Made by a program: the position numbers and the translations under genes
Source: Stutzerimonas stutzeri
GTDB taxonomy: Bacteria; Pseudomonadota; Gammaproteobacteria; Pseudomonadales; Pseudomonadaceae
NCBI RefSeq assembly: GCF_000590475.1
Contig: NZ_CP007441.1
Coordinates: 3,788,660-3,852,659 of the forward strand
Direction of reading: 5' to 3'
DNA length: 64,000 nt
The notes under the pieces: model-generated
Database searches by the model: none
Told to the model about the DNA's origin: nothing
Seen by the model: only the letters and a program-made list of their open reading frames with translations
Part shown: piece by piece, positions 50,688-60,008 of the stretch
Layout: every line of letters starts with the position of its first letter
Position numbering within the stretch: the stretch's first letter is position 1

Positions 50688-51422
50688 TCAGTCGAGCCAG
50701 ATCAAGCTGGCGAAGCGACCGGTGCGAGCGGCACGACGATAGGAATAGAAACGCGGGTCACTGACCGTGCAGAAGCCGCCACCGAATACCGCCGTGACGC
50801 CGCAGTCAGCCAGGCGAATGCTGGCCAGCTGGTAGATGTCGGCCATGTAGCGGCCGGCGTTGCGGCTGAGGGCAAAGGCTTCGGCTGCGGCGGCATGTCG
50901 TGATACGAACGCCTCGCGCACCTCGGCGCCAACCTCGAAGGCATCGGGCCCGATCGCCGGGCCGAGCCAGGCCATTAACTGCGTGCCAGGAACACCCATG
51001 GATGCCACGGTAGCCTCGAGTATTCCCGCGGCCAGCCCGCGCCATCCCGCATGCGCGGCCGCGACTCGGGTCCCGACAAGATCACAAAAAAGCACCGGCA
51101 GACAGTCGGCGGTCAGGACGGCGCAAGCGATGCCCGGCGCGCCCGTCCAAATGGCATCGGCGGTGGGACAACTCCGCGGATAGGCTTCGACTGCAATATT
51201 CGAATGAACCTGACTCATCCAGGCCGGCTCGCAACCGAGCACGCGCCGCAAATCCAGCCGATTGGCAGCTACCGCATCCACGGCGTCGCCCACATGGTCG
51301 CCCAGGTTGAAGCTATCGAAAGGCGCCAGGCTCACCCCACCGCTACGAGTGGTGACGCACGCCCGCACGCGAGCAGGCGCCGGCCACTCGGGGCAGATCC
51401 AGTCGGCTGGCCGGTCGCTCAC
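50688..51422 (-). CDS. pgeF: PgeF/YfiH, laccase-domain peptidoglycan editing protein
   Basis: This 244-aa protein has the multicopper-polyphenol-oxidase-like (DUF152) fold, with the metal-binding residues in MSQVHSN (His), VLTADCLPVLF (Cys), VAAAHAGWRGLAAGI (His). Its E. coli relative removes faulty L-Ser-containing muropeptide intermediates. The start is GTG at 51422, overlapping the rluD stop (GTGA), so the two are coupled; the open frame upstream (to 51497) lies within rluD. It follows rluD as in P. aeruginosa. Confidence 0.9.
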   Translation of the reverse strand: MSDRPADWICPEWPAPARVRACVTTRSGGVSLAPFDSFNLGDHVGDAVDAVAANRLDLRRVLGCEPAWMSQVHSNIAVEAYPRSCPTADAIWTGAPGIACAVLTADCLPVLFCDLVGTRVAAAHAGWRGLAAGILEATVASMGVPGTQLMAWLGPAIGPDAFEVGAEVREAFVSRHAAAAEAFALSRNAGRYMADIYQLASIRLADCGVTAVFGGGFCTVSDPRFYSYRRAARTGRFASLIWLD

Positions 51423-52393
51423 CCGACGAATGCCTCGCGATCCTGCTGCAACAGTGTCAGCAACCAGACGAAATCGTCCGGCAGTGGCGACCCCCACTTC
51501 AGCCGCTGGCCAGTGACCGGGTGGTCCAACTCTAGGAAGCGCGCGTGCAGCGCCTGGCGTGGAAAGTCGCGCAGCGTTTGCACCATGGTCGGATTGGCCG
51601 CCGGTGGAATTCGGAAGCGCCCGCTATATAGCGGGTCGCCCACCAGCGGATAACCGATATGCGTCATGTGCACGCGGATTTGGTGCGTGCGGCCGGTCTC
51701 CAGCTTGACCCTGACGTGCGTATGCGAACGGAAGCGCTCAAGCACGCGGTAGTGGCTGACAGCGGGCTTGCCACCTTCGACCACGGCCATGCGCTGGCGC
51801 TGCTGGCCATGGCGCCCGATCGGTGCATCGACAGTGCCACCAGTGATGATCACGCCGATGACGATGGCCTCGTAGATGCGACTGACGCTGCGCGCCTGCA
51901 ACTGCTCGACCAGCCGCGTTTGCGCCTGCAGCGTCTTGGCAACCACCATCAGGCCGGTGGTGTCCTTGTCCAGCCGATGCACGATACCGGCGCGCGGCAC
52001 ATTGATGATGTCCGGCACGTGATGCAACAGTGCGTTGAGCAACGTACCGTCGGCGTGCCCGGCCGCCGGATGCACCACTAGACCGGACGGCTTGTTCAAT
52101 ACGAGGATGTGCTCGTCCTCGAAGAGGATATCCAGTGGGATGTCCTGCGCCACCCACTCGCCCTGTGCCTGCTGTTCAGCCGAGAGTTCCAGAACGGCAC
52201 CGGCATGCACCGTGTCACGCGGACGCAACGCAGCGCCGTCGACCGTAAGCTGCCCATCCTTTATCCACGCAGCGAGGCGTGAACGGGAGTGCTCGGAAAA
52301 CAGCTGAGCCGCGACCTGATCGAGGCGCTGCCCGCCGAGGGCGAACGGCACCTCGGCGCGAAGATGAATGGCCTGAGTGGAGATCGTGGACAT
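51419..52393 (-). CDS. rluD: RluD, 23S rRNA pseudouridine synthase
   Basis: This 324-aa enzyme makes pseudouridines in helix 69 of 23S rRNA (positions 1911/1915/1917 in E. coli numbering). It has an N-terminal S4 RNA-binding domain (about 18-75, RLDQVAAQLFSEHSRSRLAAWIKDGQLTVDG) and the catalytic motif GIVHRLDKDTTGLMVVAK, where the Asp in HRLDKDT is the nucleophile. The Met at 52393 is the family start; the longer frame from 52564 lacks similarity. It overlaps pgeF and is divergent from bamD. Confidence 0.95.
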   Translation of the reverse strand: MSTISTQAIHLRAEVPFALGGQRLDQVAAQLFSEHSRSRLAAWIKDGQLTVDGAALRPRDTVHAGAVLELSAEQQAQGEWVAQDIPLDILFEDEHILVLNKPSGLVVHPAAGHADGTLLNALLHHVPDIINVPRAGIVHRLDKDTTGLMVVAKTLQAQTRLVEQLQARSVSRIYEAIVIGVIITGGTVDAPIGRHGQQRQRMAVVEGGKPAVSHYRVLERFRSHTHVRVKLETGRTHQIRVHMTHIGYPLVGDPLYSGRFRIPPAANPTMVQTLRDFPRQALHARFLELDHPVTGQRLKWGSPLPDDFVWLLTLLQQDREAFVG

Positions 52394-52668
52394 AATTAGG
52401 GGCGCTTCATAATTGAGGGAGGCAAAAATGCGGTTCGATGAGAAAGGCAACTGTGCGCAACAAGTGTCGCGCTGCCTGGGTCGACTGGCATGTCGTATGG
52501 TTGGGCCACCCGCCAAGGTATCCCTTCGACGGAGACATAGGTCGGGCTTTGGTTTCGAGAACACGCTTGTGTTTAAATACGGCGTCTTTGTCCCGGCCAG
52601 CCGGGGCGCCCATCATAACAGGACGGCTCCGCGCGAGACAGCCAGCCGTCACAGGGACGCAAGCCGCC

Positions 52669-53670
52669 ATGCGAGTGAAACACCTGCTGCTGATCGCCAT
52701 TTTCGCCCTTACCGCTGCCTGTTCGTCCAACGACATCATTAGCGAAAACCTCGGCGAAGCGGAACTCTACCGTCAGGCGCAGACCGACCTGGACAACAAG
52801 AGCTACACCAGCGCCATCAACAAACTGAAGACTCTGGAATCCCGTTATCCCTTCGGCCGCTTCGCCGAGCAGGCGCAGCTGGAGCTGATCTACGCCTACT
52901 ACCGCAACACCGAGCCCGAAGCCGCCCGCTCCTCTGCCGAGCGCTTCATCCGCCTGCATCCGCAGCATCCTAGTGTCGACTACGCCTATTACCTGAAAGG
53001 GCTGGCCTCCTTCGACCAGGATCGTGGGCTGCTTGCACGCTTTCTGCCACTGGACATGACCAAGCGTGACCCAGGCGCCGCTCGCGACTCGTTCAACGAA
53101 TTCGCCCAGCTGACTACACGCTTTCCGAACAGCCGCTACGCGCCGGACGCCAAGGCACGGATGGTCTATCTGCGCAACCTGCTGGCGGCGAACGAGATCC
53201 ATGTCGCCGACTATTACCTGCGCCGCCAGGCTTATGTCGCCGCTGCCAATCGCGGGCGCTACATCGTAGAAAACTTCCAGGGCACCCCCGCGGTCGGCGA
53301 TGGCCTGGCGGTCATGACCGAAGCCTACCAGCGCCTGGGGCTCGACGAACTCGCCAACACCAGCCTGGAAACGCTAAAGCTCAACTACCCGGACCACCCA
53401 AGCCTGGAAGACGGCGAGTTCGTGCCTCGCCAGCAGGAAGCCGACAATCGGAGCTGGTTATCCCGCGCCACCCTCGGCCTGATCGAAACGGAAAACAAGG
53501 CACCGGACAGCTCGCAATCCAACCGCGACGTGGTACGGCAGTATGAGAACGCCGCCCAGGACCTTCCGGATGAACTGCGTCCGGTATTGAGGGACGCCGA
53601 AGCGGAGAACGAGCAACAAGGCGAAGGCCGCTCTTGGTGGAGCTACCTGACCTTCGGCCTGTTCGACTGA
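52669..53670 (+). CDS. bamD: BamD (ComL), outer-membrane assembly lipoprotein
   Basis: This 333-aa lipoprotein belongs to the Bam complex that inserts beta-barrel proteins in the outer membrane. It has a lipoprotein signal ending in ALTAACSS and TPR repeats (about 25-250, starting ELYRQAQTDLDNKSYTSAI). The C-terminal 80 residues form an acidic, polar extension with EAENEQQGEGRSWWSYLTFGLFD that is typical of Pseudomonas. ATG at 52669 is within a frame open from 52438. It precedes the PP0621-type gene. Confidence 0.95.
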   Translation: MRVKHLLLIAIFALTAACSSNDIISENLGEAELYRQAQTDLDNKSYTSAINKLKTLESRYPFGRFAEQAQLELIYAYYRNTEPEAARSSAERFIRLHPQHPSVDYAYYLKGLASFDQDRGLLARFLPLDMTKRDPGAARDSFNEFAQLTTRFPNSRYAPDAKARMVYLRNLLAANEIHVADYYLRRQAYVAAANRGRYIVENFQGTPAVGDGLAVMTEAYQRLGLDELANTSLETLKLNYPDHPSLEDGEFVPRQQEADNRSWLSRATLGLIETENKAPDSSQSNRDVVRQYENAAQDLPDELRPVLRDAEAENEQQGEGRSWWSYLTFGLFD

Positions 53671-53765
53671 GACAACCCGCCTCTGAATCATCGACCAGAG
53701 CGCTCCACCTCGCACGGAGCCTGCCAGACCGGCAGGCCCGCATGGCTTTGCCAGGAAGTAGAAAT

Positions 53766-54002
53766 ATGGGTCTGTTTCGCCTGTTGTTCTGGATCGTTCT
53801 GATTGCCGCAGCGTTCTGGCTCTGGCGTCGACTGACAAGCAAGCCCACTACAACCCGTAAACCGCAAGAGACTACCGTGATGACGGTTCGCTGCGCGCAG
53901 TGCGGTGTGCATCTGCCGCGTGAACAGGCGCTGCAGAGCCATGAGCGGTGGTATTGCAGTCAGGCCCATCTGGAACAGGACCGTCATTCGGGTGGGAACT
54001 GA
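53766..54002 (+). CDS. PP0621-family small membrane zinc-ribbon protein
   Basis: This 78-aa protein has an N-terminal transmembrane helix (GLFRLLFWIVLIAAAFWLW), a basic segment and a likely zinc-binding part CAQCGVHLPREQAL...YCSQAHLEQ (CxxC plus C and H). The PP0621 family is uncharacterised but conserved ahead of pilS. It overlaps pilS by 11 bases, so the two genes are probably co-translated. The ATG at 53766 follows AGGAAG. A link to pilus control is suggested by context only. Confidence 0.8.
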   Translation: MGLFRLLFWIVLIAAAFWLWRRLTSKPTTTRKPQETTVMTVRCAQCGVHLPREQALQSHERWYCSQAHLEQDRHSGGN

Positions 54003-55584
54003 GCGCCTGACATTTCTCGGCCTCCAGGGCCGGCGAATCCTTCGGCTCTACCATCTTTATCGCGTCGCAATCGGCCTCGTGTTGGTCCTGCTCATCAGCA
54101 GCGACCTGCACAACGACCTGATGCGCATGATCAACCCGGCGGCGTTTCACCACGGCGCCTGGCTCTATCTGATTCTCAACATCCTTTTCGCCGTGCTGCT
54201 GCAGAACCCGAAGCGGGAGCTACCGGTTCTGGCGCTCGCGCTGCTGGACGTCACCCTGCTCGCGGCGTTGTTCTATTTCGCCGGTGGCACACCCAGCGGG
54301 ATTGGCAACCTGCTGATTGTCGCCGTCGCCATCGCTAACATTCTGCTGCACGGGCGCATTGGCTTTTTCATCGCCGCAGTTGCCGCGACCGGCCTCATCT
54401 ACCTGACGTTCTACCTCAGCGTCAGCGACACCGCGGCCAGCAGTCAGTACGTCCAGGCCGCTGCGCTGGGCACACTATGCTTTGCCGCCGCGCTGCTGGT
54501 GCAAGGCCTGACCCGACGGCTGCAGGTCAGCGAAACGCTTGCCCGCCAACGCGCCGAGGAAGTCGCCAATCTCGAAGCGCTGAATGCCCAGATCCTGCAA
54601 CGTATGCGCACCGGGATCATCGTCCTCGATCCGCAGGAACGCGTGCTGCTTGCCAACCAAGGTGCGCTGGAGCTGCTCGCTCAACAATCATTGACCGGCG
54701 AACGCCTAGCCCCTCGCTGCCCCGAGCTGATCAGAGCGCTTCAGCAATGGCGCGACAACCCCACCCTGCGCCCGCGCAGCTTCAAGGCAACCCCCGACGG
54801 CGCCACACTGCAGCCAAGCTTCGCCGCTCTGCAGCATGGCGTGAAGCAGGACACCTTGGTTTTTCTTGAAGACACTTCGCAAATCGCACAGAAGGCCCAG
54901 CAGCTCAAGCTCGCCTCGCTCGGTCGATTAACCGCCAGCATCGCCCATGAGATTCGCAATCCGCTCGGCGCGATCAGCCATGCAGCGCAGCTGCTACAGG
55001 AATCCGAAGTGCTGGATGCCGGGGACCTGCGGCTGACGCAGATCATTCAGGACCATTCGCGACGTATGAACCTGGTCATCGAGAATGTGCTTCAGCTGTC
55101 ACGCCGGCGACAGGCCGAGCCGCAGTTGCTGGACCTGAAATACTGGGTACATCGATTCGCCAGTGAATTTCGTGAGTCACTGCCGCCTGGCCAGCGCATA
55201 CATGTGGAAACCCGAGGCAGTTTGCTACAAACCCGCATGGACCCAAACCAGCTGATCCAGGTGCTGACCAATCTGGTACAGAACGGCCTGCGCTACAGTG
55301 GCCAGAAACATGGCCAAGCGCAGGTTTGGCTGCAGGTATTCCGCGATGAGACCAGCGATTTGCCGACGCTCGAAGTCCTCGACGATGGTCCGGGCGTGCC
55401 GCCCGAGCAGGTGCAGAATATTTTCGAGCCGTTCTTCACGACAGAGAACAAGGGCACGGGCTTGGGCCTATATATTTCCCGAGAGCTTTGCGAAAGCAAT
55501 CAAGCCCGTCTGGACTACCGTGAACGAGATGAAGGCGGCAGCTGTTTTCGCATCGTTTTCGCGCATCCGCGTAAGCTGAGCTGA
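53992..55584 (+). CDS. pilS: PilS, sensor kinase for type IV pili
   Basis: This 530-aa histidine kinase has six N-terminal membrane helices (about 15-180), a PAS-like linker (about 205-310), the phospho-acceptor motif SIAHEIRNPLGAISHAAQLL (H-box) and the ATPase domain with LVQNGLRYS (N box), LDDGPGVP (G1) and KGTGLGLY (G2). It phosphorylates PilR to control pilA. The GTG at 53992 gives exactly the length I recall for P. aeruginosa PilS; it overlaps the preceding gene. Confidence 0.93.
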   Translation: MGTERLTFLGLQGRRILRLYHLYRVAIGLVLVLLISSDLHNDLMRMINPAAFHHGAWLYLILNILFAVLLQNPKRELPVLALALLDVTLLAALFYFAGGTPSGIGNLLIVAVAIANILLHGRIGFFIAAVAATGLIYLTFYLSVSDTAASSQYVQAAALGTLCFAAALLVQGLTRRLQVSETLARQRAEEVANLEALNAQILQRMRTGIIVLDPQERVLLANQGALELLAQQSLTGERLAPRCPELIRALQQWRDNPTLRPRSFKATPDGATLQPSFAALQHGVKQDTLVFLEDTSQIAQKAQQLKLASLGRLTASIAHEIRNPLGAISHAAQLLQESEVLDAGDLRLTQIIQDHSRRMNLVIENVLQLSRRRQAEPQLLDLKYWVHRFASEFRESLPPGQRIHVETRGSLLQTRMDPNQLIQVLTNLVQNGLRYSGQKHGQAQVWLQVFRDETSDLPTLEVLDDGPGVPPEQVQNIFEPFFTTENKGTGLGLYISRELCESNQARLDYRERDEGGSCFRIVFAHPRKLS

Positions 55585-55698
55585 GGCCTGCCAAGCACGC
55601 AACAGGTCACAATCAGCCACGGTCGCGGTACAAAGCTCGCACCGTAGCGTTAACATTGCGGACCCTGCGCCACCGTCAGTTAAAAAAAGACCGAGACC

Positions 55699-57039
55699 AT
55701 GACTGCCCGCCAGAAAGCGCTGATCATCGATGACGAACCCGATATCCGGGAGCTCCTGGAGATCACCCTGGGACGCATGAAGCTGGACACCCGCAGCGCC
55801 CGCAACCTCAAGGAGGCTCGCGAGTGCCTGGCGCGCGAGCATTATGATCTGTGCCTGACCGACATGCGCCTGCCGGACGGTTGCGGATTGGAGCTGGTGC
55901 AGTTCATTCAGCAACAGTATCCGCACCTGCCGGTGGCAATGATCACCGCCTATGGCAGCCTCGACACCGCCATCGGCGCGCTCAAGGCTGGCGCTTTCGA
56001 CTTTCTGACCAAGCCGGTGGATCTCGGCCGGCTACGCGAGCTGGTCAACACCGCACTGCGACTGCGTAATCCGAACCCCAACGAGCTGACGGTCGATAGT
56101 CGCTTGCTCGGCGCCTCGCCCCCGATGAACGTGCTGCGCAAGCAGATCGGCAAACTGGCGCGCAGCCAGGCCCCGGTATATATCAGCGGCGAATCCGGCA
56201 GCGGCAAGGAACTGGTGGCACGACTGATCCATGAGCAGGGCCCGCGTCATGAACGCCCATTCGTTCCGGTTAACTGTGGCGCGATCCCGTCGGAGCTGAT
56301 GGAAAGCGAATTCTTCGGGCATAAAAAAGGCAGCTTCACCGGCGCCATGGAAGACAAACCGGGTCTGTTCCAGGCGGCGAACGGCGGCACGCTGTTTCTC
56401 GATGAAGTGGCCGACCTCCCCCTGCCGATGCAAGTGAAGTTGCTGCGCGCGATTCAGGAAAAAGCCGTGCGTTCGGTCGGCGGGGCCAAGGAAGTCGTGG
56501 TCGATGTACGGATTCTCTGCGCTACGCACAAGGATCTGGCCAGCGAAGTCGCCGCAGGGCGTTTCCGCCAGGATTTGTACTATCGTCTGAATGTCATCGA
56601 ACTACGTGTGCCGCCCCTGCGCGAGCGTCGCGAAGACATCGCTCAGTTGTCCGAGGTCATGCTTCGTCGCCTCGCCCAGGAATGCGGCGACACGGCGGCA
56701 CGACTGCATCCCGAAGCACTGGCGAAACTGCAGAATTATCGATTCCCTGGCAACGTGCGCGAGCTGGAAAATATGCTGGAGCGCGCCTACACGCTCTGTG
56801 AAGGCGAGGAAATCAAGCCCAGCGATCTGCGCCTGTCCGACGCGCCGGGCATGGCCGAAAACGGCGAGGCGAGCCTTGCGCAGATCGACAATCTCGAAGA
56901 CCACCTCGAGGAGGTCGAGCGCAAGCTGATCATGCAGGCACTGGAAGAAACTCGCTGGAATCGCACGGCGGCCGCCCAACGGCTGGGGCTATCGTTCCGA
57001 TCCATGCGCTATCGTTTGAAGAAGCTCGGGCTGGATTGA
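55699..57039 (+). CDS. pilR: PilR, sigma-54-dependent response regulator
   Basis: This 446-aa NtrC-type regulator has a receiver domain (about 5-125, Asp in LTDMRLPDG), a sigma-54 interaction AAA+ domain with Walker A GESGSGKELVAR, the GSFTGA loop (a GAFTGA variant seen in PilR), Walker B GGTLFLDEVADLP, and a C-terminal Fis-type HTH (EETRWNRTAAAQRLGLSFRSMRYRLKKLGLD). It activates pilA transcription after phosphorylation by PilS, 115 bases upstream. The family layout is complete. Confidence 0.95.
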   Translation: MTARQKALIIDDEPDIRELLEITLGRMKLDTRSARNLKEARECLAREHYDLCLTDMRLPDGCGLELVQFIQQQYPHLPVAMITAYGSLDTAIGALKAGAFDFLTKPVDLGRLRELVNTALRLRNPNPNELTVDSRLLGASPPMNVLRKQIGKLARSQAPVYISGESGSGKELVARLIHEQGPRHERPFVPVNCGAIPSELMESEFFGHKKGSFTGAMEDKPGLFQAANGGTLFLDEVADLPLPMQVKLLRAIQEKAVRSVGGAKEVVVDVRILCATHKDLASEVAAGRFRQDLYYRLNVIELRVPPLRERREDIAQLSEVMLRRLAQECGDTAARLHPEALAKLQNYRFPGNVRELENMLERAYTLCEGEEIKPSDLRLSDAPGMAENGEASLAQIDNLEDHLEEVERKLIMQALEETRWNRTAAAQRLGLSFRSMRYRLKKLGLD

Positions 57040-57075
57040 GCTGCAAGCGGCGGCCCCAAAAGGGCCGCCTGAGCC

Positions 57076-58131
57076 TTACCCCTGCGACAGCAAATTGCGC
57101 AGGTCGATGATCGCCGCATTCGCCCGCGAGATATAGTTCGCCATCACCAGCGAATGGTTGGCCAGCACACCATAACCGCTGCCGTTGAGCACCATCGGAC
57201 TCCAGAGCGGCTCCTGTGCGGCCTCGAGTTCGCGAATGATCTGTCTGACGCTGATCGCCGCGTTCTTCTTGGCCAGCACGTCGGCGAAGTCCACTTCGAT
57301 GGCACGCAACAGATGCGACAAGGCCCACGCCTGCCCTCGCGCTTCGTAGAACACGTTGTCGATCTGCAGCCAGGACGTCTCGACGCGCTGCTCCTCGACC
57401 ACTTGCTGCACCCCGTCACGCTCTAACTCAGGTGAAACACGGGCATCCAGGCGTACCCGACCGACGCTGGCCGACAGCCGCTGCGACAGCGACCCCAACC
57501 GGGTTCCTACATCTCCCAGCCAGTTGTTGAGATTGTCGGCGCGTGAATAAAACTGCGCCTTGGGTGCGGGGTCGCTCAAACGCGCCAGATAGCGATCCAG
57601 AAAGCGGATGCCGTTACGGTATTCCGATTCGCTGGCCGGCAACGCCCAGCTGCGATTGTCGAAATTGAACAAGGGCTCGGCCTTGGACAGATCGGCGTCT
57701 TCGGTCGACTGAGACTGGGAGCGGGCAAAATCCTTGCGTAGTGCACGGCTGAGATCGCGAACCTGTACCAGTACGCCGTATTCCCAGCTGGGCATGTTGT
57801 CCAGCCACAGGCCGGGAGGTGCAACGTCATTGGTCAGATAGCCACCCGGCTTGTCCAGCAAAGTGCTGGCAACCCGCCTGAGCGTCTCGACCGTGGTGTA
57901 GCCGTTGACGATCTGCCGCTGTGACGTGTCGGCCGCTTGTCGCACATGCTGTTGCACGGGGAAGCGGTCAGGCTCGGAACTCCAGTACCAGCCCACCAGC
58001 AGCGCAACCAGCAAGTAGAGTCCGATCGCCACGGCGAATGCCAGCACTAGCGGGTTGCGTGTCGCCCCTTCCGCTCTGGCGGTATTTCCCGACGAGCCGA
58101 GGCGGCCAAAGCGGTTCTTCCAGTCCAACAT
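57076..58131 (-). CDS. DUF2333 family membrane-anchored protein
   Basis: This 351-aa protein has one N-terminal transmembrane helix (NPLVLAFAVAIGLYLLVALLVGWYW, about 27-50) and a mostly helical periplasmic domain (about 55-350). It matches DUF2333, a Pseudomonas family without a known role. I chose Met at 58131 because AAGGA lies nine bases upstream; Met at 58137 is only three bases from that signal. It is divergent from the diguanylate cyclase gene. Confidence 0.8.
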   Translation of the reverse strand: MLDWKNRFGRLGSSGNTARAEGATRNPLVLAFAVAIGLYLLVALLVGWYWSSEPDRFPVQQHVRQAADTSQRQIVNGYTTVETLRRVASTLLDKPGGYLTNDVAPPGLWLDNMPSWEYGVLVQVRDLSRALRKDFARSQSQSTEDADLSKAEPLFNFDNRSWALPASESEYRNGIRFLDRYLARLSDPAPKAQFYSRADNLNNWLGDVGTRLGSLSQRLSASVGRVRLDARVSPELERDGVQQVVEEQRVETSWLQIDNVFYEARGQAWALSHLLRAIEVDFADVLAKKNAAISVRQIIRELEAAQEPLWSPMVLNGSGYGVLANHSLVMANYISRANAAIIDLRNLLSQG

Positions 58132-58346
58132 GGGCATCTGTCCTTCTTTTGGAGTTCAAGATTCGACCGCCGGTAAGGGCGAGCGTTACGGCGTGTGAAC
58201 CACTATAACGCAGCTCATCCGCAGCAAGCCCCATAATGAGAACCAGACCGCTTATCCAGAGCCTTTGCAACGCCCACAACAGTGGTAGCATGGCGCCACC
58301 ATAGTGGCCTCTGAAAGCACTGCCGCAGCGGGCCAGGGAACCGGAC

Positions 58347-59960
58347 ATGTCGGACCAGGAAGAATTAAAACAACACTTCGCGCAACGAGTCATCCATCAA
58401 GCACGAGAGGTGCTCGAAGTCTGGCAACAGCTGCAGCGCGGTGAATGGAACGACAACTACCGGACCGCGCTTGCTGACGCCAATCAGCGCTTGCGCCGGT
58501 TTGCCGAACGCTTCGAGCAGATCGAGCATCGCCAACTCGCACTCGGCATCGACAGCTGCCTGGCTGATATCAAGGACAACCGCGGACGCTTGTCGAGCGA
58601 CACCATCGCCACCCTCAGTCAATTGATCTATCGCCTCGCGCGCACCGGTCTGCGCCACGGCGATCCGCGCGGGCAATCTGGCTACGTTCCGCCACTGAGT
58701 AAACCCGTCTACATCGCGCTGGAGGATCATGAGCGCGCCAAGCACGTGGTCCGTCAACTCGAATTCTTCAGCATGGCCGCCAGGGCGTTTACCAGCGACA
58801 GCGAATTTCTGACGGCCATGCATGAGCGTCATCCCGCGGCGCTGGTCATGGATGTCGACTTCAATGGCTCCGGCGAAGGCCTGAAGCTCGCCGAGCGTAT
58901 ACAACAAGGCCTGGAGGAGAAGCTGCCATTGATCTTCTTCAGCCATCAGGAAACCGATACACCTATGCGGCTGGCCGCCGTGCGCGCCGGTGGGCTGGAT
59001 TTTTTTACCGGCACCATCGACGCCTCGAATCTCCTGGAAAAGATAGAAATCTTCACCCGCACCGCCCACTACGAGCCTTTTCGGGTGCTCATCATCGACG
59101 ACTCCCGCGCGCAGGCGACGCACACCGAGAGGGTCTTGAACAATGCGGGGATCATCACCCAGACGCTCAACGAGCCGATTCAGGCCATCAACTATCTGGC
59201 CGAGTTTCAACCCGACCTGATCATCCTCGACATGTACATGCCTGAGTGCATGGGCACCGAATTGGCCAAGGTGATTCGCCAGCACGAACGCTACGTGAGC
59301 GTGCCGATCATCTACCTGTCGGCGGAAGACGATCTCGAGAAGCAGCTCGATGCGATGAACGAAGGGGGTGACGATTTCCTGACCAAGCCGATCAAGCCCA
59401 GCCATTTGATCGCCACGGTGCGAACCCGTGCCGAGCGGGCGCGCCATCTCAAGGCCAGAATCGTACGGGACAGTCTCACCGGGCTGTACAACCATACACA
59501 CAGCTTACAGCTGCTTGAGGATGCCAGCTCGCGAGCCCGCCGCGACGGCCAGCCACTGTGCTTCGCGATGATCGATATCGACCACTTCAAGAAGGTCAAC
59601 GACAGCTATGGGCATCCCATGGGAGACCGGGTCATCAAGAGCCTGGCCTTATTCCTCAAACAGCGCCTGCGCAAGACCGATCATATCGGCCGCTATGGTG
59701 GTGAGGAATTCGCGGTGGTGCTACCGCATACTCGGGCGGAAGATGCGGTGAAAGTGCTCGACGAGATTCGCCGACGTTTTGCCGAGATACGCTATCCGGC
59801 GCAACAGGTGGACTTTTCTTGCAGCTTCAGCTGTGGCATTGCCGAGCTGACATCCGATACCGACATCAAGGCGCTGACCCAGCAGGCAGACGAAGCCCTT
59901 TATCGCGCTAAACACGGCGGCCGCAATCGAGTCGAGCGGTTCACCCTGTCACGCGAATGA
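58347..59960 (+). CDS. Diguanylate cyclase with two receiver domains
   Basis: This 537-aa protein makes the second messenger c-di-GMP. It has an N-terminal helical part (about 1-110), a first receiver-like domain (about 120-240), a second receiver (about 248-365, Asp in LIILDMYMPE and Lys in LTKPIKP) and a GGDEF domain. The active loop is G451-G-E-E-F455 and an RxxD inhibitory site (RKTD) lies five residues before. The first receiver lacks the conserved lysine (LDFFTGTID), so it is probably not a phosphorylation site. It is soluble and would act on signals from an unknown sensor. Confidence 0.9.
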   Translation: MSDQEELKQHFAQRVIHQAREVLEVWQQLQRGEWNDNYRTALADANQRLRRFAERFEQIEHRQLALGIDSCLADIKDNRGRLSSDTIATLSQLIYRLARTGLRHGDPRGQSGYVPPLSKPVYIALEDHERAKHVVRQLEFFSMAARAFTSDSEFLTAMHERHPAALVMDVDFNGSGEGLKLAERIQQGLEEKLPLIFFSHQETDTPMRLAAVRAGGLDFFTGTIDASNLLEKIEIFTRTAHYEPFRVLIIDDSRAQATHTERVLNNAGIITQTLNEPIQAINYLAEFQPDLIILDMYMPECMGTELAKVIRQHERYVSVPIIYLSAEDDLEKQLDAMNEGGDDFLTKPIKPSHLIATVRTRAERARHLKARIVRDSLTGLYNHTHSLQLLEDASSRARRDGQPLCFAMIDIDHFKKVNDSYGHPMGDRVIKSLALFLKQRLRKTDHIGRYGGEEFAVVLPHTRAEDAVKVLDEIRRRFAEIRYPAQQVDFSCSFSCGIAELTSDTDIKALTQQADEALYRAKHGGRNRVERFTLSRE

Positions 59961-60008
59961 CATCAAATAGCCATACATTGCCGACCTCCCTGCCGTTTGG
60001 AGGTAAGC

